From JBFMCC01 sp037445635 (GTDB lineage: Bacteria > Chloroflexota > Anaerolineae > Anaerolineales > Villigracilaceae): 47,640 nucleotides of DNA. How positions within the stretch are numbered: the stretch's first letter is position 1; every line of letters starts with the position of its first letter. The DNA is taken from contig JBBIKC010000027.1 of assembly GCA_037445635.1 (NCBI GenBank), positions 1 through 47,640 on the forward strand. The letters run 5' to 3'. This document shows positions 14,096-23,034 of this stretch, one piece after another. A model generated the notes under the pieces. It searched no databases, was not told where the DNA came from, and saw nothing but the letters and a program-made list of their open reading frames with translations. Both the position numbers and the translations under genes were made by a program.

Positions 14096-15919
14096 TCACA
14101 AATAAGTCTGCTTGACCATCTCCCTTGCCTGTTCCACATACGCCAGGCTTTGGTGGCGGAAATAAGTATTGTATAACTCGGCGTAGTGGCCGCCCCGCGA
14201 CAGCAAGTCGTTGTGGCTGCCCTCCTCGATGATCGCGCCCTTTTGCATGACCACGATGCGGTCCGCGGCCTTGACCGTGGACAGGCGGTGCGCGATCAAG
14301 ATGCTGGTACTGTTCTTCAGGATTAGGCTCAACGCCTGCTGGATCTGCCACTCGGTGAACGGGTCAATGCTGGCGGTGGCCTCGTCTAGGATGAAAATGG
14401 CGGGGCGCTGGACGAGCACGCGCATCAACGCGACCAGCTGGCGCTGTCCCATCGAGAGGCGGTTGCCGCGCTCGCCGACTTCGGTGTGTAAGCCGTCAGG
14501 CAGGGTCTCCAGCCATTCGCCCTCGCCGATGCGGTTTGCCATATCCAGCAGTTCGGACTCGCTGGCCTCCGGTGCGGCGTAACGAATGTTCTCTGCTACT
14601 GTCCCCGAAAACAGGAACGGCACCTGCGAGACAATCCCCAACTGGCGGCGGTAGGATTGCAAATCGAACGTGCGGATGTCCTGCCCGTCAATCGTCAGCC
14701 GCCCGGACTGGAACTCGTAGAAACGCGCGATCAACTTGGCAATGGATGACTTCCCCGCGCCGGTGTGCCCGACGAGGGCAAGAGTCTCTCCGGGCCGGAC
14801 GATCAGATTGAAGTCCGAAAGAATCGGTTCGTCATCCTTATAACGGAAGCCCAGATTTTCGAAGCGAATCTCTCCGTTAAGCCGAGTCACTTTGCGCGAG
14901 TCGGTCTGAGTCACGTTTGGGTCGGCGTCAATCAACGCAAAGACGCGCTCGGCTGCGTTGAGTCCCTGCTGAATCTGCGCCCAGAAAGAGGACAGGTTCA
15001 TGATGGGAAAGAGGAAATTATCGAGGCTGAGGATGAAGAGATACCACGCGCCCGCCGTGACCAGGCCGCGCGTGATCGAGAGGCCGCCTGCATAGATCAA
15101 AATGGCGACGAACACGCCGCCCATGGCGTTGAGCACGGGGAATACGAGCGAGAGCACAAAGCCGCGGCGGATGTTGACCTGATAGGATTGCTGGTTGGCG
15201 CGGTCGAAGGTCTTGAAGATGCTCTCTTCCTGACGAAAGTTCTTGGCGATGGAAATGCCGCTGACGGTTTCCTTGATGGCCGCGTTCACGTCGGCGGTGG
15301 CCTGCATACCGCGGCGCGTGATGCGGCGCGCCAGCGTGCGAAAACCCATCGCCAGGCCGAAAACGACCGGCAGGAATGAGAACATCACCAGCGACATGCG
15401 CCATTCGGTGCGGACGAGGATGACGCCCAGCAATATGGCCTGAAATACCTGCGCGATGATGTCGGTGATGATGACAACCAATTGACCGAAGTCGGTTGTA
15501 TCCGAAGTGATGCGGCTGACGATGCGCCCGGAGGAAAACTGATCGTAAAAGGACAAGTCGTGATCCGCGGCAGCGCGGAAGGCACGCGTGCGCAGTTCGA
15601 GCACCACGTCTCCCACCGCGCGGACGGTGAGACTGCGCCGGGCCCAGTTGACCCCCCAGTTGGCGACTCCGATGGCGAGCATTCCCAACCCGACGAGGCC
15701 GATGGCGGGCAGGGTCAGTTGCGCGGCCAGCAGGTCCACAACGCGGCTCACGAGAATAGGCAGAGCCGCGGTGGTCGCCGAAATGACAATGACCAGCACT
15801 GCCACCAACCCGAGGCGGCGCGTCTGCGGTTTGAAGTAGTCCGCGATGCGGCGCGCCAGCACGCGGTCGGAATACTGACGGTCGTATTTTTCGGGGTTGA
15901 GTCCGGCGAAGAAGCCCAT
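14096..15919 (-). CDS. ABC exporter half-transporter, consensus Walker B subunit
   Basis: 607 aa. Six-TM exporter domain (about residues 35-330) fused to an ATPase domain: Walker A GHTGAGKSS, Walker B FILDEAT with the catalytic Glu, H-loop AHRLS. Its signature is LSMGQRQ rather than LSGGQ. The adjoining gene has the opposite pattern (LSGGQ signature, Asp in place of the Walker B Glu), so the two should pair as a TM287/288- or BmrCD-like heterodimer with one active and one degenerate ATP site. Likely exports lipids, peptides or drugs; the substrate is unknown. Lies downstream of its partner on the same strand. Confidence 0.9.
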   Translation of the reverse strand: MGFFAGLNPEKYDRQYSDRVLARRIADYFKPQTRRLGLVAVLVIVISATTAALPILVSRVVDLLAAQLTLPAIGLVGLGMLAIGVANWGVNWARRSLTVRAVGDVVLELRTRAFRAAADHDLSFYDQFSSGRIVSRITSDTTDFGQLVVIITDIIAQVFQAILLGVILVRTEWRMSLVMFSFLPVVFGLAMGFRTLARRITRRGMQATADVNAAIKETVSGISIAKNFRQEESIFKTFDRANQQSYQVNIRRGFVLSLVFPVLNAMGGVFVAILIYAGGLSITRGLVTAGAWYLFILSLDNFLFPIMNLSSFWAQIQQGLNAAERVFALIDADPNVTQTDSRKVTRLNGEIRFENLGFRYKDDEPILSDFNLIVRPGETLALVGHTGAGKSSIAKLIARFYEFQSGRLTIDGQDIRTFDLQSYRRQLGIVSQVPFLFSGTVAENIRYAAPEASESELLDMANRIGEGEWLETLPDGLHTEVGERGNRLSMGQRQLVALMRVLVQRPAIFILDEATASIDPFTEWQIQQALSLILKNSTSILIAHRLSTVKAADRIVVMQKGAIIEEGSHNDLLSRGGHYAELYNTYFRHQSLAYVEQAREMVKQTYL

Positions 15920-15949
15920 GGGTGATCGGTTGGTGGTTGGCAGTAAACG

Positions 15950-15997
15950 AAATTCGATATTCGTTATTCGGAAACGGGAATCGAGTATCGAATATCG

Positions 15998-16008
<11 letters not shown>
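15950..16008. repeat. TCGATATTCG-type word array between ABC genes
   Basis: ATTCGATATTCGTTATTCGG on the left and CGAGTATCGAATATCG on the right form an imperfect inverted array of the same word family found around pheS-pheT. The stop codon and last residues of the upstream ABC gene lie within it. Confidence 0.75.
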
Positions 16009-17791
<1,783 letters not shown>

Positions 17792-17947
17792 GGCAGGAAA
17801 AAAGCCTTCCGCGGTCTGCGGCAGGCTGAAAAACTGGCTGGATTCTACCACGCGCTGCGCAACCCCCAAATCGGATGCGGGTTATCTTAATTAGCGAGCT
17901 GGATTCAAAAATCCCATCCCCAGCCGCTAGTCAAAGGAGAATGAAAG

Positions 17948-18106
17948 ATGAGCATGCCCAAAACCGTCTCTGCCTGGTGCCTGATTCTGTTCTTCCTCTG
18001 GTACGGCCTGGGCTCCTTTGTGCCCATGCTGATGGCCGCCCCGTTCCCGATGATCGGCGGTATTTTGGCCCTCGGCTTCGCCGTATTCAGCTTCCTTGGC
18101 AGATAG
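17948..18106 (+). CDS. Small hydrophobic membrane protein (52 aa)
   Basis: Begins ATG AGC ATG CCC behind a well-placed AAAGGAG (17932-17938). The product, MSMPKTVSAWCLILFF..., has two predicted membrane stretches (about residues 7-25 and 32-50) joined by a short Pro-rich turn, with a terminal Gly-Arg. Similar tiny two-TM proteins are common but I do not recognise this family and assign no function. Followed by a strong bidirectional terminator shared with the GH1 gene. The good ribosome site and clean hydrophobic pattern support a real gene. Confidence 0.7.
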   Translation: MSMPKTVSAWCLILFFLWYGLGSFVPMLMAAPFPMIGGILALGFAVFSFLGR

Positions 18107-18133
18107 TTCGCCGAGAAGCTGATATTTTTTAAA

Positions 18134-18168
18134 ATAACAGCCTCCCGAACGGGAGGCTGTTATTATTT
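18134..18168. terminator. Bidirectional terminator between the small membrane protein and GH1 genes
   Basis: Thirteen-bp perfect stem ATAACAGCCTCCC with its complement, loop GAAC, followed by TATTATTTT on the plus side and an A-rich TTTTTTAAAAT region on the other. Suits both converging genes. Confidence 0.85.
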
Positions 18169-18176
18169 TCGCTGGT

Positions 18177-19523
18177 TTAAGCGGGGAATAACTTCTCGAA
18201 CACCTCGGGGCAATACTTCTGCACCATGTCAGACGAGAGCCCGTTCTCTTTGCAGATCTCCGCGTACAGGTCCGCGCTGGGGCGTTTGGTTCGTTTTTGG
18301 GTTTCGGGATCGAGTTCCCACAATCCGAAGCGCTGCGTCCAGCCGCGCTCCCACTCGAAGTTATCCACCAGCGACCAGTGGAAGTAGCCCTTGATCGGCC
18401 AGTTGAAGTTGACCGCGCGCCACATCTGGTGGACATGTTGCGCAAGGTAGCGGCGGCGGAACGTGTCTTCGCGGTCGTACACGCCGTTCTCGGTGATAAG
18501 GATGGGCGTATTCGGAAAGGTGCGGACAGACCACTTAATGGCCTCAAAAAATCCTTCGGGGTCGTTGGCGATATGGAAGTGTCCCTCGCGGATAGCATCT
18601 GCATCATCCGGCAGGAATTGCCGGCCGAAGAGTTGCCCGGGCAGGCGCGGGTCGAAGGCCACGCGATAGCGGGTGTAATAATTCAACCCGAAAAAGTCCT
18701 GCGTGTTGGCGGCCTCGGGAATGCGCAGGCGGCGGAAGGGGAGCCGCAGGATGCCGTCTTTCAACGCCAGCGGCATGATGGCATTGAGCAGATGAAATTG
18801 AATATTCCGCGCCCATTTATCCAAAGGCGAGATGGAATTGGGAGTCAGGCCGCGGTAATGCTGCGCGATTCCCACGCGCGCTTCGGGCTGTATCTCGTGA
18901 ATGGCATGATACGCGGCCGCATGGGCGCGCACGAGATTCTCCATGACTTTGAAAGACAGATTGATGTCCTTTTTGCCCGGCGGATATATGGCTAACGTGA
19001 AGCCCAGGACGGCATACCCATTCGGTTCATTGATGGTGCACCACAGTGTACAGTATTCCTTCAAGGCTTCCACCGTCTTGCGGACGAATTTCTCGAATAG
19101 CGGGACGACGGCCTCCGTCTCCCAGCCTTGCCCTGAGCCTGTCGAATGGGCGCCGAATTCCTCCAACCAGAGCGGATCGGTGTAATGATGCAATGTGACC
19201 ATGGGCGTCATGCCGCGCTCTTTGAGTCCGCGCAACATGGCGCGGTAGTGCTCCAATGCGTCCTCGTCCCATCGGTCGGGCGCGGGCTGGATGCGGCTCC
19301 ACTCCACCGAGAGACGGTGCGCGTTCTGTCCCGCCTCCGCGGCGCGGTCGAAGTCCTCGCGCCAGCGTCCGCCCCACCAATCGCAGGCCAGGCCAGACCT
19401 TCCGTCCGTGCGGCCTTCCTGCTCCCACTTCCACCAGTTGTTGTTGGTATTGTTCCCCTCCACCTGGTGCGACGATGTGGCTGTTCCCCACAGAAAACCT
19501 CTTGGAAAGTGATAAGTAGTCAT
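18177..19523 (-). CDS. Glycoside hydrolase family 1 beta-glycosidase
   Basis: 448 aa, typical GH1 length. GFLWGTATSSHQVEG at the N-terminus, acid/base Glu166 in TINEPNGY, nucleophile Glu345 in LITENGVYD, and HWSLVDNFEWERG near the C-terminus. No signal peptide, so a cytosolic retaining beta-glucosidase/galactosidase cleaving imported oligosaccharides; exact sugar not readable. Residues 127-132 (STGSGQ) are encoded by a dispersed repeat (19128-19146) inserted in frame between WLEEFG and the helix carrying VVPLFEKF. An AGGAG lies about 13 nt before the ATG. Confidence 0.93.
   Translation of the reverse strand: MTTYHFPRGFLWGTATSSHQVEGNNTNNNWWKWEQEGRTDGRSGLACDWWGGRWREDFDRAAEAGQNAHRLSVEWSRIQPAPDRWDEDALEHYRAMLRGLKERGMTPMVTLHHYTDPLWLEEFGAHSTGSGQGWETEAVVPLFEKFVRKTVEALKEYCTLWCTINEPNGYAVLGFTLAIYPPGKKDINLSFKVMENLVRAHAAAYHAIHEIQPEARVGIAQHYRGLTPNSISPLDKWARNIQFHLLNAIMPLALKDGILRLPFRRLRIPEAANTQDFFGLNYYTRYRVAFDPRLPGQLFGRQFLPDDADAIREGHFHIANDPEGFFEAIKWSVRTFPNTPILITENGVYDREDTFRRRYLAQHVHQMWRAVNFNWPIKGYFHWSLVDNFEWERGWTQRFGLWELDPETQKRTKRPSADLYAEICKENGLSSDMVQKYCPEVFEKLFPA
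19128..19146 (-). repeat. TTCGACAGGCTCAGGGCAA repeat inside GH1 gene
   Basis: The 19-bp sequence is a common dispersed bacterial repeat unit, here in frame as STGSGQ within the GH1 gene. A related CGCTCAGGGCGAA word lies at about 3372-3384. Confidence 0.6.
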
Positions 19524-19558
19524 GTAGTCTAATAGTCTCCTGGTCTGATAGTCACTCT
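19521..19558. repeat. TAGTCTAATAGTC word repeat upstream of GH1 gene
   Basis: Words TAGTCTAATAGTCTCC and GTCTGATAGTCAC follow one another immediately upstream of the GH1 start codon, partly overlapping its ribosome-site region. Same style of degenerate word array as elsewhere, with a different word. Confidence 0.5.
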
Positions 19559-19559
19559 A

Positions 19560-19608
19560 GTACTGCAACATTTATGTTGCATCACTGGCAAGATAAATCT
19601 TGCGGTAC
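19560..19608. repeat. Double-hairpin GTACTGCAA...TTGCGGTAC repeat, copy 1
   Basis: Two adjacent palindromes, GCAACATTTATGTTGC and GCAAGATAAATCTTGC, enclosed by GTAC at both ends. Ends at the first base of the rlmB stop codon. A 42-bp relative with the same ends lies at 34029-34070, inside the T-box leader of pheS. Confidence 0.8.
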
Positions 19609-20342
19609 TACGTTTTCCTCGCCAAATACGCCAGATACAACGCGACCGATCCCGCGACCGCGGCGTTGAGCGATTCGACTTGTCCGCGCATCGGCAATTT
19701 GAGCAGGATGTCGCACTTCCTGCGCGTCAACTCGTGCAGGCCTTCGCCTTCCGAACCGACCACGAGTCCCAGCGCGCCGCGCAAGTGGCGCGAACCCGCT
19801 TCCACCGCGACCCCGGACTGGTCGAGGCCGACGATCCACGTTTCCGCGTCTTTGAGCGACTCAATCGCCTGCGCGAGGTTGGATCGTGCAATGAGCAGAT
19901 GCTCGCTCGCACCCGACGAGGCGTTGACCACCGCGGGCGTGACCTCCACCGTCCGCGCCAACGGGATGACCACGCCATGCACGCCCACCGCCTCCGCCGT
20001 GCGGAGCAGGGTCCCGAAGTTCTGCGGGTCTTGCAGGGAATCGAGCAGAAGCACGAAAGGCGGTTCTTTTTTCCGGGTCGCGAGTTCGAGAATGTCAGTC
20101 ACATCTGCGTATGGATAGCCGCCAACCTCGAGCGCCACGCCCTGGTGGTTGGCGTTGAGCTTATCCAGGCGGGCGCGCGGCACGCGGCCCAGTTTTATTT
20201 TTCGCTCATTGGCCCGTTTGATAATTTCGACAACGCGGCCCTTTTCCTGCACACCCTCGGCAAGGAGGAGCTGGAATGCCTCCCTGCGCCCGGCGCGAAG
20301 GGTTTCATCTACTGCATTGCGCCCGTAGAGGAGTTCCTTCAT
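19608..20342 (-). CDS. rlmB: 23S rRNA (guanosine-2'-O-)-methyltransferase RlmB / TrmH-family
   Basis: 244 aa SPOUT methyltransferase. N-terminal substrate-binding domain (LLYGRNAVDETL) followed by the trefoil-knot domain with DSLQDPQNFGTLLRTAEA (motif 1), LVVGSEGEGL (motif 2) and MRGQVESLNAAVAGSVALY (motif 3), the last two binding SAM. The YGRNAV start and length match RlmB, which methylates G2251 in the peptidyl-transferase P-loop; another TrmH-family target is possible. Starts 4 nt after the DUF998 gene stop, so likely cotranscribed with it. Confidence 0.88.
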   Translation of the reverse strand: MKELLYGRNAVDETLRAGRREAFQLLLAEGVQEKGRVVEIIKRANERKIKLGRVPRARLDKLNANHQGVALEVGGYPYADVTDILELATRKKEPPFVLLLDSLQDPQNFGTLLRTAEAVGVHGVVIPLARTVEVTPAVVNASSGASEHLLIARSNLAQAIESLKDAETWIVGLDQSGVAVEAGSRHLRGALGLVVGSEGEGLHELTRRKCDILLKLPMRGQVESLNAAVAGSVALYLAYLARKT

Positions 20343-20346
20343 GGGG

Positions 20347-20997
20347 CTATTGTACTACCCGCGCAAGCCAGCGTGCGGTGACAACCATCCACGTCAGGAT
20401 CGCGGCGAGAAAAATGTAGAAAGCGATTCCTTTCAAAGCAAAGGTGGGAATAGTCAGCGCGGCGGTCAGAAAGGTGTACGTACCCAGCCCCCGCCACGCA
20501 GATGATCGAAGAAACGCGGCCCCAAACGCCAGCATGGAGGGAAACAGTGTCAGGCCGAGGGCCACGAACGAGGCGTCGTGGATGCGCCCATGCCAGGTGG
20601 CGGGCGTGGAACGGATGGTCGGGTCGGTGGTGAAGGCCAGTCCGCACATGGCAAGCCCCGCCAAAATCATGAGCAGCGTGCCGAGGCGGGATGCCGCGCT
20701 GGCAGGCGAAGCCCGACCGAGCCCGAAGGCGAAGAGGCCGATCATCACGCCGTTGACGACGAAGGCGCCGGTCATGATCCAGCCGAAGCGGCCCAGGGAG
20801 AGGCCCGAAGGCCAGTCGAAGGTGGGCGCGGTCACAGGGTCCCAGCCGAGGCCGCGCAGGAAATTGTATTGTATAATCGTAAGCGTTAGCAGGACGAGCC
20901 CAAACAGGGGCGGGCCAAACGTCCCGACTCGAATGGCAAGTCTTGTGATTTGATTCATGCCTCGATTGCGGGTGATGCGCTTTTTGTCTTTGAGCAT
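20347..20997 (-). CDS. DUF998-type integral membrane protein
   Basis: 216 aa from the ATG at 20997; a second ATG at 20958 (MNQITRLAIR) is equally possible as neither has a good ribosome site. Six hydrophobic segments, with FGWIMTGAFVVNG and HDASFVALGLTLFPSM in the positions expected of DUF998. The family has no established biochemical function. A 4-nt gap to rlmB suggests an operon, but no functional link is evident. Confidence 0.75.
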   Translation of the reverse strand: MLKDKKRITRNRGMNQITRLAIRVGTFGPPLFGLVLLTLTIIQYNFLRGLGWDPVTAPTFDWPSGLSLGRFGWIMTGAFVVNGVMIGLFAFGLGRASPASAASRLGTLLMILAGLAMCGLAFTTDPTIRSTPATWHGRIHDASFVALGLTLFPSMLAFGAAFLRSSAWRGLGTYTFLTAALTIPTFALKGIAFYIFLAAILTWMVVTARWLARVVQ

Positions 20998-21110
20998 CCA
21001 CCCGATTATTCTGTTAGCCTCTTGATAGGATATTGCAAGGCCCGGCTGGTTGCTTTTCCGCCCGGCTTGTGCTAGAGTGATTGCAATCCTGATGAAAGGA
21101 GGTGGTCTGT

Positions 21111-21266
21111 TTGAAGAAACGCTTTGGTCAAGGCGGACAAGGTCTGGTCGAGTATGCGTTGATCCTCGTTCTGGTCGCTATTGTTGTCTTTGCTGTTTTG
21201 TTGCTGCTCGGCCCCATTATTGGAAATACGTTCAGTTCGATCAATAACAGCCTTTCGTCCGTATGA
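21111..21266 (+). CDS. Flp/Fap-type (class IVb) pilin
   Basis: Fifty-one codons from a TTG at 21111, 7 nt after AAAGGAGGT. N-terminal MKKRFGQGGQG precedes LVEYALILVLVAIVV: a basic leader, a Gly before the cleavage point, Glu at +5 and a long hydrophobic helix, as in Flp pilins. A prepilin peptidase would cut after the Gly, leaving a small membrane-anchored or polymerising subunit. No tad/flp assembly genes are in the window, so its partners must be elsewhere. Ends at a strong terminator. Confidence 0.82.
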   Translation: MKKRFGQGGQGLVEYALILVLVAIVVFAVLLLLGPIIGNTFSSINNSLSSV

Positions 21267-21273
21267 CCCTCGA

Positions 21274-21300
21274 AACTCCCGCGGCGGCGGGAGTTTTTTT
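21274..21300 (+). terminator. Rho-independent terminator after the Flp pilin
   Basis: Stem AACTCCCGC / GCGGGAGTT with a 4-nt loop and seven Ts. The T run overlaps the miaB stop codon from the other strand. Confidence 0.88.
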
Positions 21301-22636
21301 ACAAAGTAATCAGTGCAGGCTGTTTTTGCAGGCTGGCCTGCATGGACCAGGGGCCCGTCCACGTGACGGTGACGGAGAGGAGACGGCCGCGCAGGTCGTC
21401 TTCTGATTCAACAAAGACCAGTTTGTTGTTGGGGGTGCGGCCTTTCCAGCGATTTTTGACCTTTTCCTCGAATAGGACCTCAACGGTCTGACCAAGATAT
21501 TTCTGGTTGATCTCGGCGACGATCCGTTCCTGTAATTCTTCGAGCAGGCGGAAACGGCGCATCTTTTCCTCGTCGGTGACGTTATCGTCCATGCGGCGCG
21601 AGGCCACGGTTCCCTCGCGGGGGGAGTAGCGCGCCAGGTGGGCCACATCCAGCCGCAGGTCGGAGAGGACGCGGTAGGTCTCCATGAATTGTTCCTCTGT
21701 CTCGCCGGGGAATCCGACGATGATGTCGGTAGCGATGGAACAGTCGGGCAGTTTCTCGCGGATTTTGGCGACCAGGTCGCGGTAATCCTGCTGGGTATAA
21801 CCGCGTTTCATGTTCGATAGAACTTCATCGTCGCCTGCCTGAATCGGCAATTCGATGTGCGGCATGACGCGCGGCAGTTCGGCAATCGCATCGAGCAAAT
21901 CGTCGCCGAAGTAGTTGGGGTGCGAGGTGAGAAAGCGGATGCGCTCGATGCCCTCGACCTCGTGGACGAGCCGCAGAAGTCCCGCGAGATTCGGACCGTC
22001 GGGGATGTCCCTGCCGTAGCGGTCCACGATCTGACCGAGAAGCGTGACCTCCTTGACGCCCTGCCTCGCCAGCGAACGGATTTCGGCCACGATGTCGCCG
22101 ACGGGGCGCGAGCGCTCGACGCCGCGCTGGTAGGGGATGATGCAGAAGGTGCATGCGTGCGAACAGCCGTAGACAACCGGCACGTGCGCGCTGACGAGCC
22201 TGCCGCGCTCTGCCGCGGGCAGGACTAGTTCCTCGTCCATCATCAGGAAGCGGCGCGCGGTTTCGGCGTTTTCCAGCGAATGGATTTCACCCTGAGTCAG
22301 GTGCGAGATCAACGGCCCGGGGTCGGAGGGAGGCGAGAACACGTCCACGAAAGGCAGGCGCTGGCGCAGTTTGTCCGCGCCGCGCACGCCCACAAGACAG
22401 CCCATCAGATTGATGATGAGGTCGGGATTCTTTTCCTTGAGCGGGCGCAGTTGATGAAGACGGCCGAGGGCCTTATCTTCCGCGGACTGGCGCACGACGC
22501 AGGTGTTTAGAACGATAACATCCGCTTCCTCGGCTCGATCGGTAAATGAGTAGCCCAAATGCTCCAGCGACGAGCCGACGCGCTGTGAGTCGGCCACGTT
22601 CATCTGACAGCCTTCGGTCCAGATGTGGTATTTCAT
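21299..22636 (-). CDS. miaB: tRNA-2-methylthio-N6-dimethylallyladenosine synthase MiaB
   Basis: 445 aa. UPF0004 domain with GCQMN, the NTCVVR Cys and GCLVG Cys (first 4Fe-4S cluster), radical SAM core with GCSHACTFCIIPY (CxxxCxxC, second cluster) near residue 157, and a C-terminal TRAM domain. Adds the methylthio group to i6A37 in tRNAs reading U-starting codons. Two tRNA-Ser genes, one with anticodon TGA that would be a substrate, lie just upstream on the other strand. TATAAT ends 9 nt before the ATG without a ribosome site. MiaB fits better than MtaB or RimO, but this is by similarity. Confidence 0.9.
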   Translation of the reverse strand: MKYHIWTEGCQMNVADSQRVGSSLEHLGYSFTDRAEEADVIVLNTCVVRQSAEDKALGRLHQLRPLKEKNPDLIINLMGCLVGVRGADKLRQRLPFVDVFSPPSDPGPLISHLTQGEIHSLENAETARRFLMMDEELVLPAAERGRLVSAHVPVVYGCSHACTFCIIPYQRGVERSRPVGDIVAEIRSLARQGVKEVTLLGQIVDRYGRDIPDGPNLAGLLRLVHEVEGIERIRFLTSHPNYFGDDLLDAIAELPRVMPHIELPIQAGDDEVLSNMKRGYTQQDYRDLVAKIREKLPDCSIATDIIVGFPGETEEQFMETYRVLSDLRLDVAHLARYSPREGTVASRRMDDNVTDEEKMRRFRLLEELQERIVAEINQKYLGQTVEVLFEEKVKNRWKGRTPNNKLVFVESEDDLRGRLLSVTVTWTGPWSMQASLQKQPALITL

Positions 22637-22760
22637 AGGGTTGGAATTATACCAAGCATGGTCGGGATTTGACGGTGGACAGCGGATCGCGAACGGCGGC
22701 GGGCGCAGCGGTCTGCCGTCCGTCGTCGCCGGTCTGAATCATGGTAAAATCCTCGCGCCC

Positions 22761-22845
22761 GGAGGGATGGCCGAGCGGCTGAAGGCGCATGTCTTGAAAA
22801 CATGTTGGGCGCAAGTCCACGTGGGTTCGAATCCCACTCCCTCCG
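22761..22845 (+). tRNA. tRNA-Ser (TGA)
   Basis: Acceptor GGAGGGA pairs with TCCCTCC; D arm TGGCCGAGCGGCTGAAGGC; anticodon loop CTTGAAA with TGA; long class II variable arm; T arm GTGGGTTCGAATCCCAC. CCA is not encoded. A TAAAAT box lies about 10 nt upstream. Confidence 0.95.
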
Positions 22846-22880
22846 CTCGTCATTCTTCGAGTAAAATAGAAAACGCACCC

Positions 22881-22972
22881 GGGGAGGTGCCAGAGAGGCC
22901 GATTGGGCTCGCCTGCTAAGTGAGTGCTGGGGTTAAACTCAGCCGAGGGTTCGAATCCCTCCCTCCCCGCCA
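22881..22972 (+). tRNA. tRNA-Ser (GCT), CCA encoded
   Basis: Acceptor GGGGAGG pairs with CCTCCCC, followed by G and an encoded CCA. Anticodon loop CTGCTAA with GCT, a long class II variable arm and T arm GAGGGTTCGAATCCCTC. Lies 35 nt after the first tRNA-Ser with its own TAAAAT box. Confidence 0.95.
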
Positions 22973-22976
22973 ACAC

Positions 22977-23014
22977 AAAGACCCGTTTTCATTGCCGTGA
23001 AAACGGGTCTTTGC
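22977..23014 (+). terminator. Terminator after tRNA-Ser pair
   Basis: Fourteen-bp stem AAAGACCCGTTTTC with its complement around 8 nt. Only a short T run follows, so efficiency is uncertain; it separates the tRNAs from the lipoprotein gene 20 nt further on. Confidence 0.7.
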
Positions 23015-23034
23015 TAATTGCCAAAGGAGAGCAT

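Noticed and set aside
22924..23034. N-terminal extension of the zincin-like lipoprotein
   Set aside because: The extra codons lie in the tRNA-Ser(GCT) gene and its terminator; the ATG at 23035 has a ribosome site and begins a proper lipoprotein signal.
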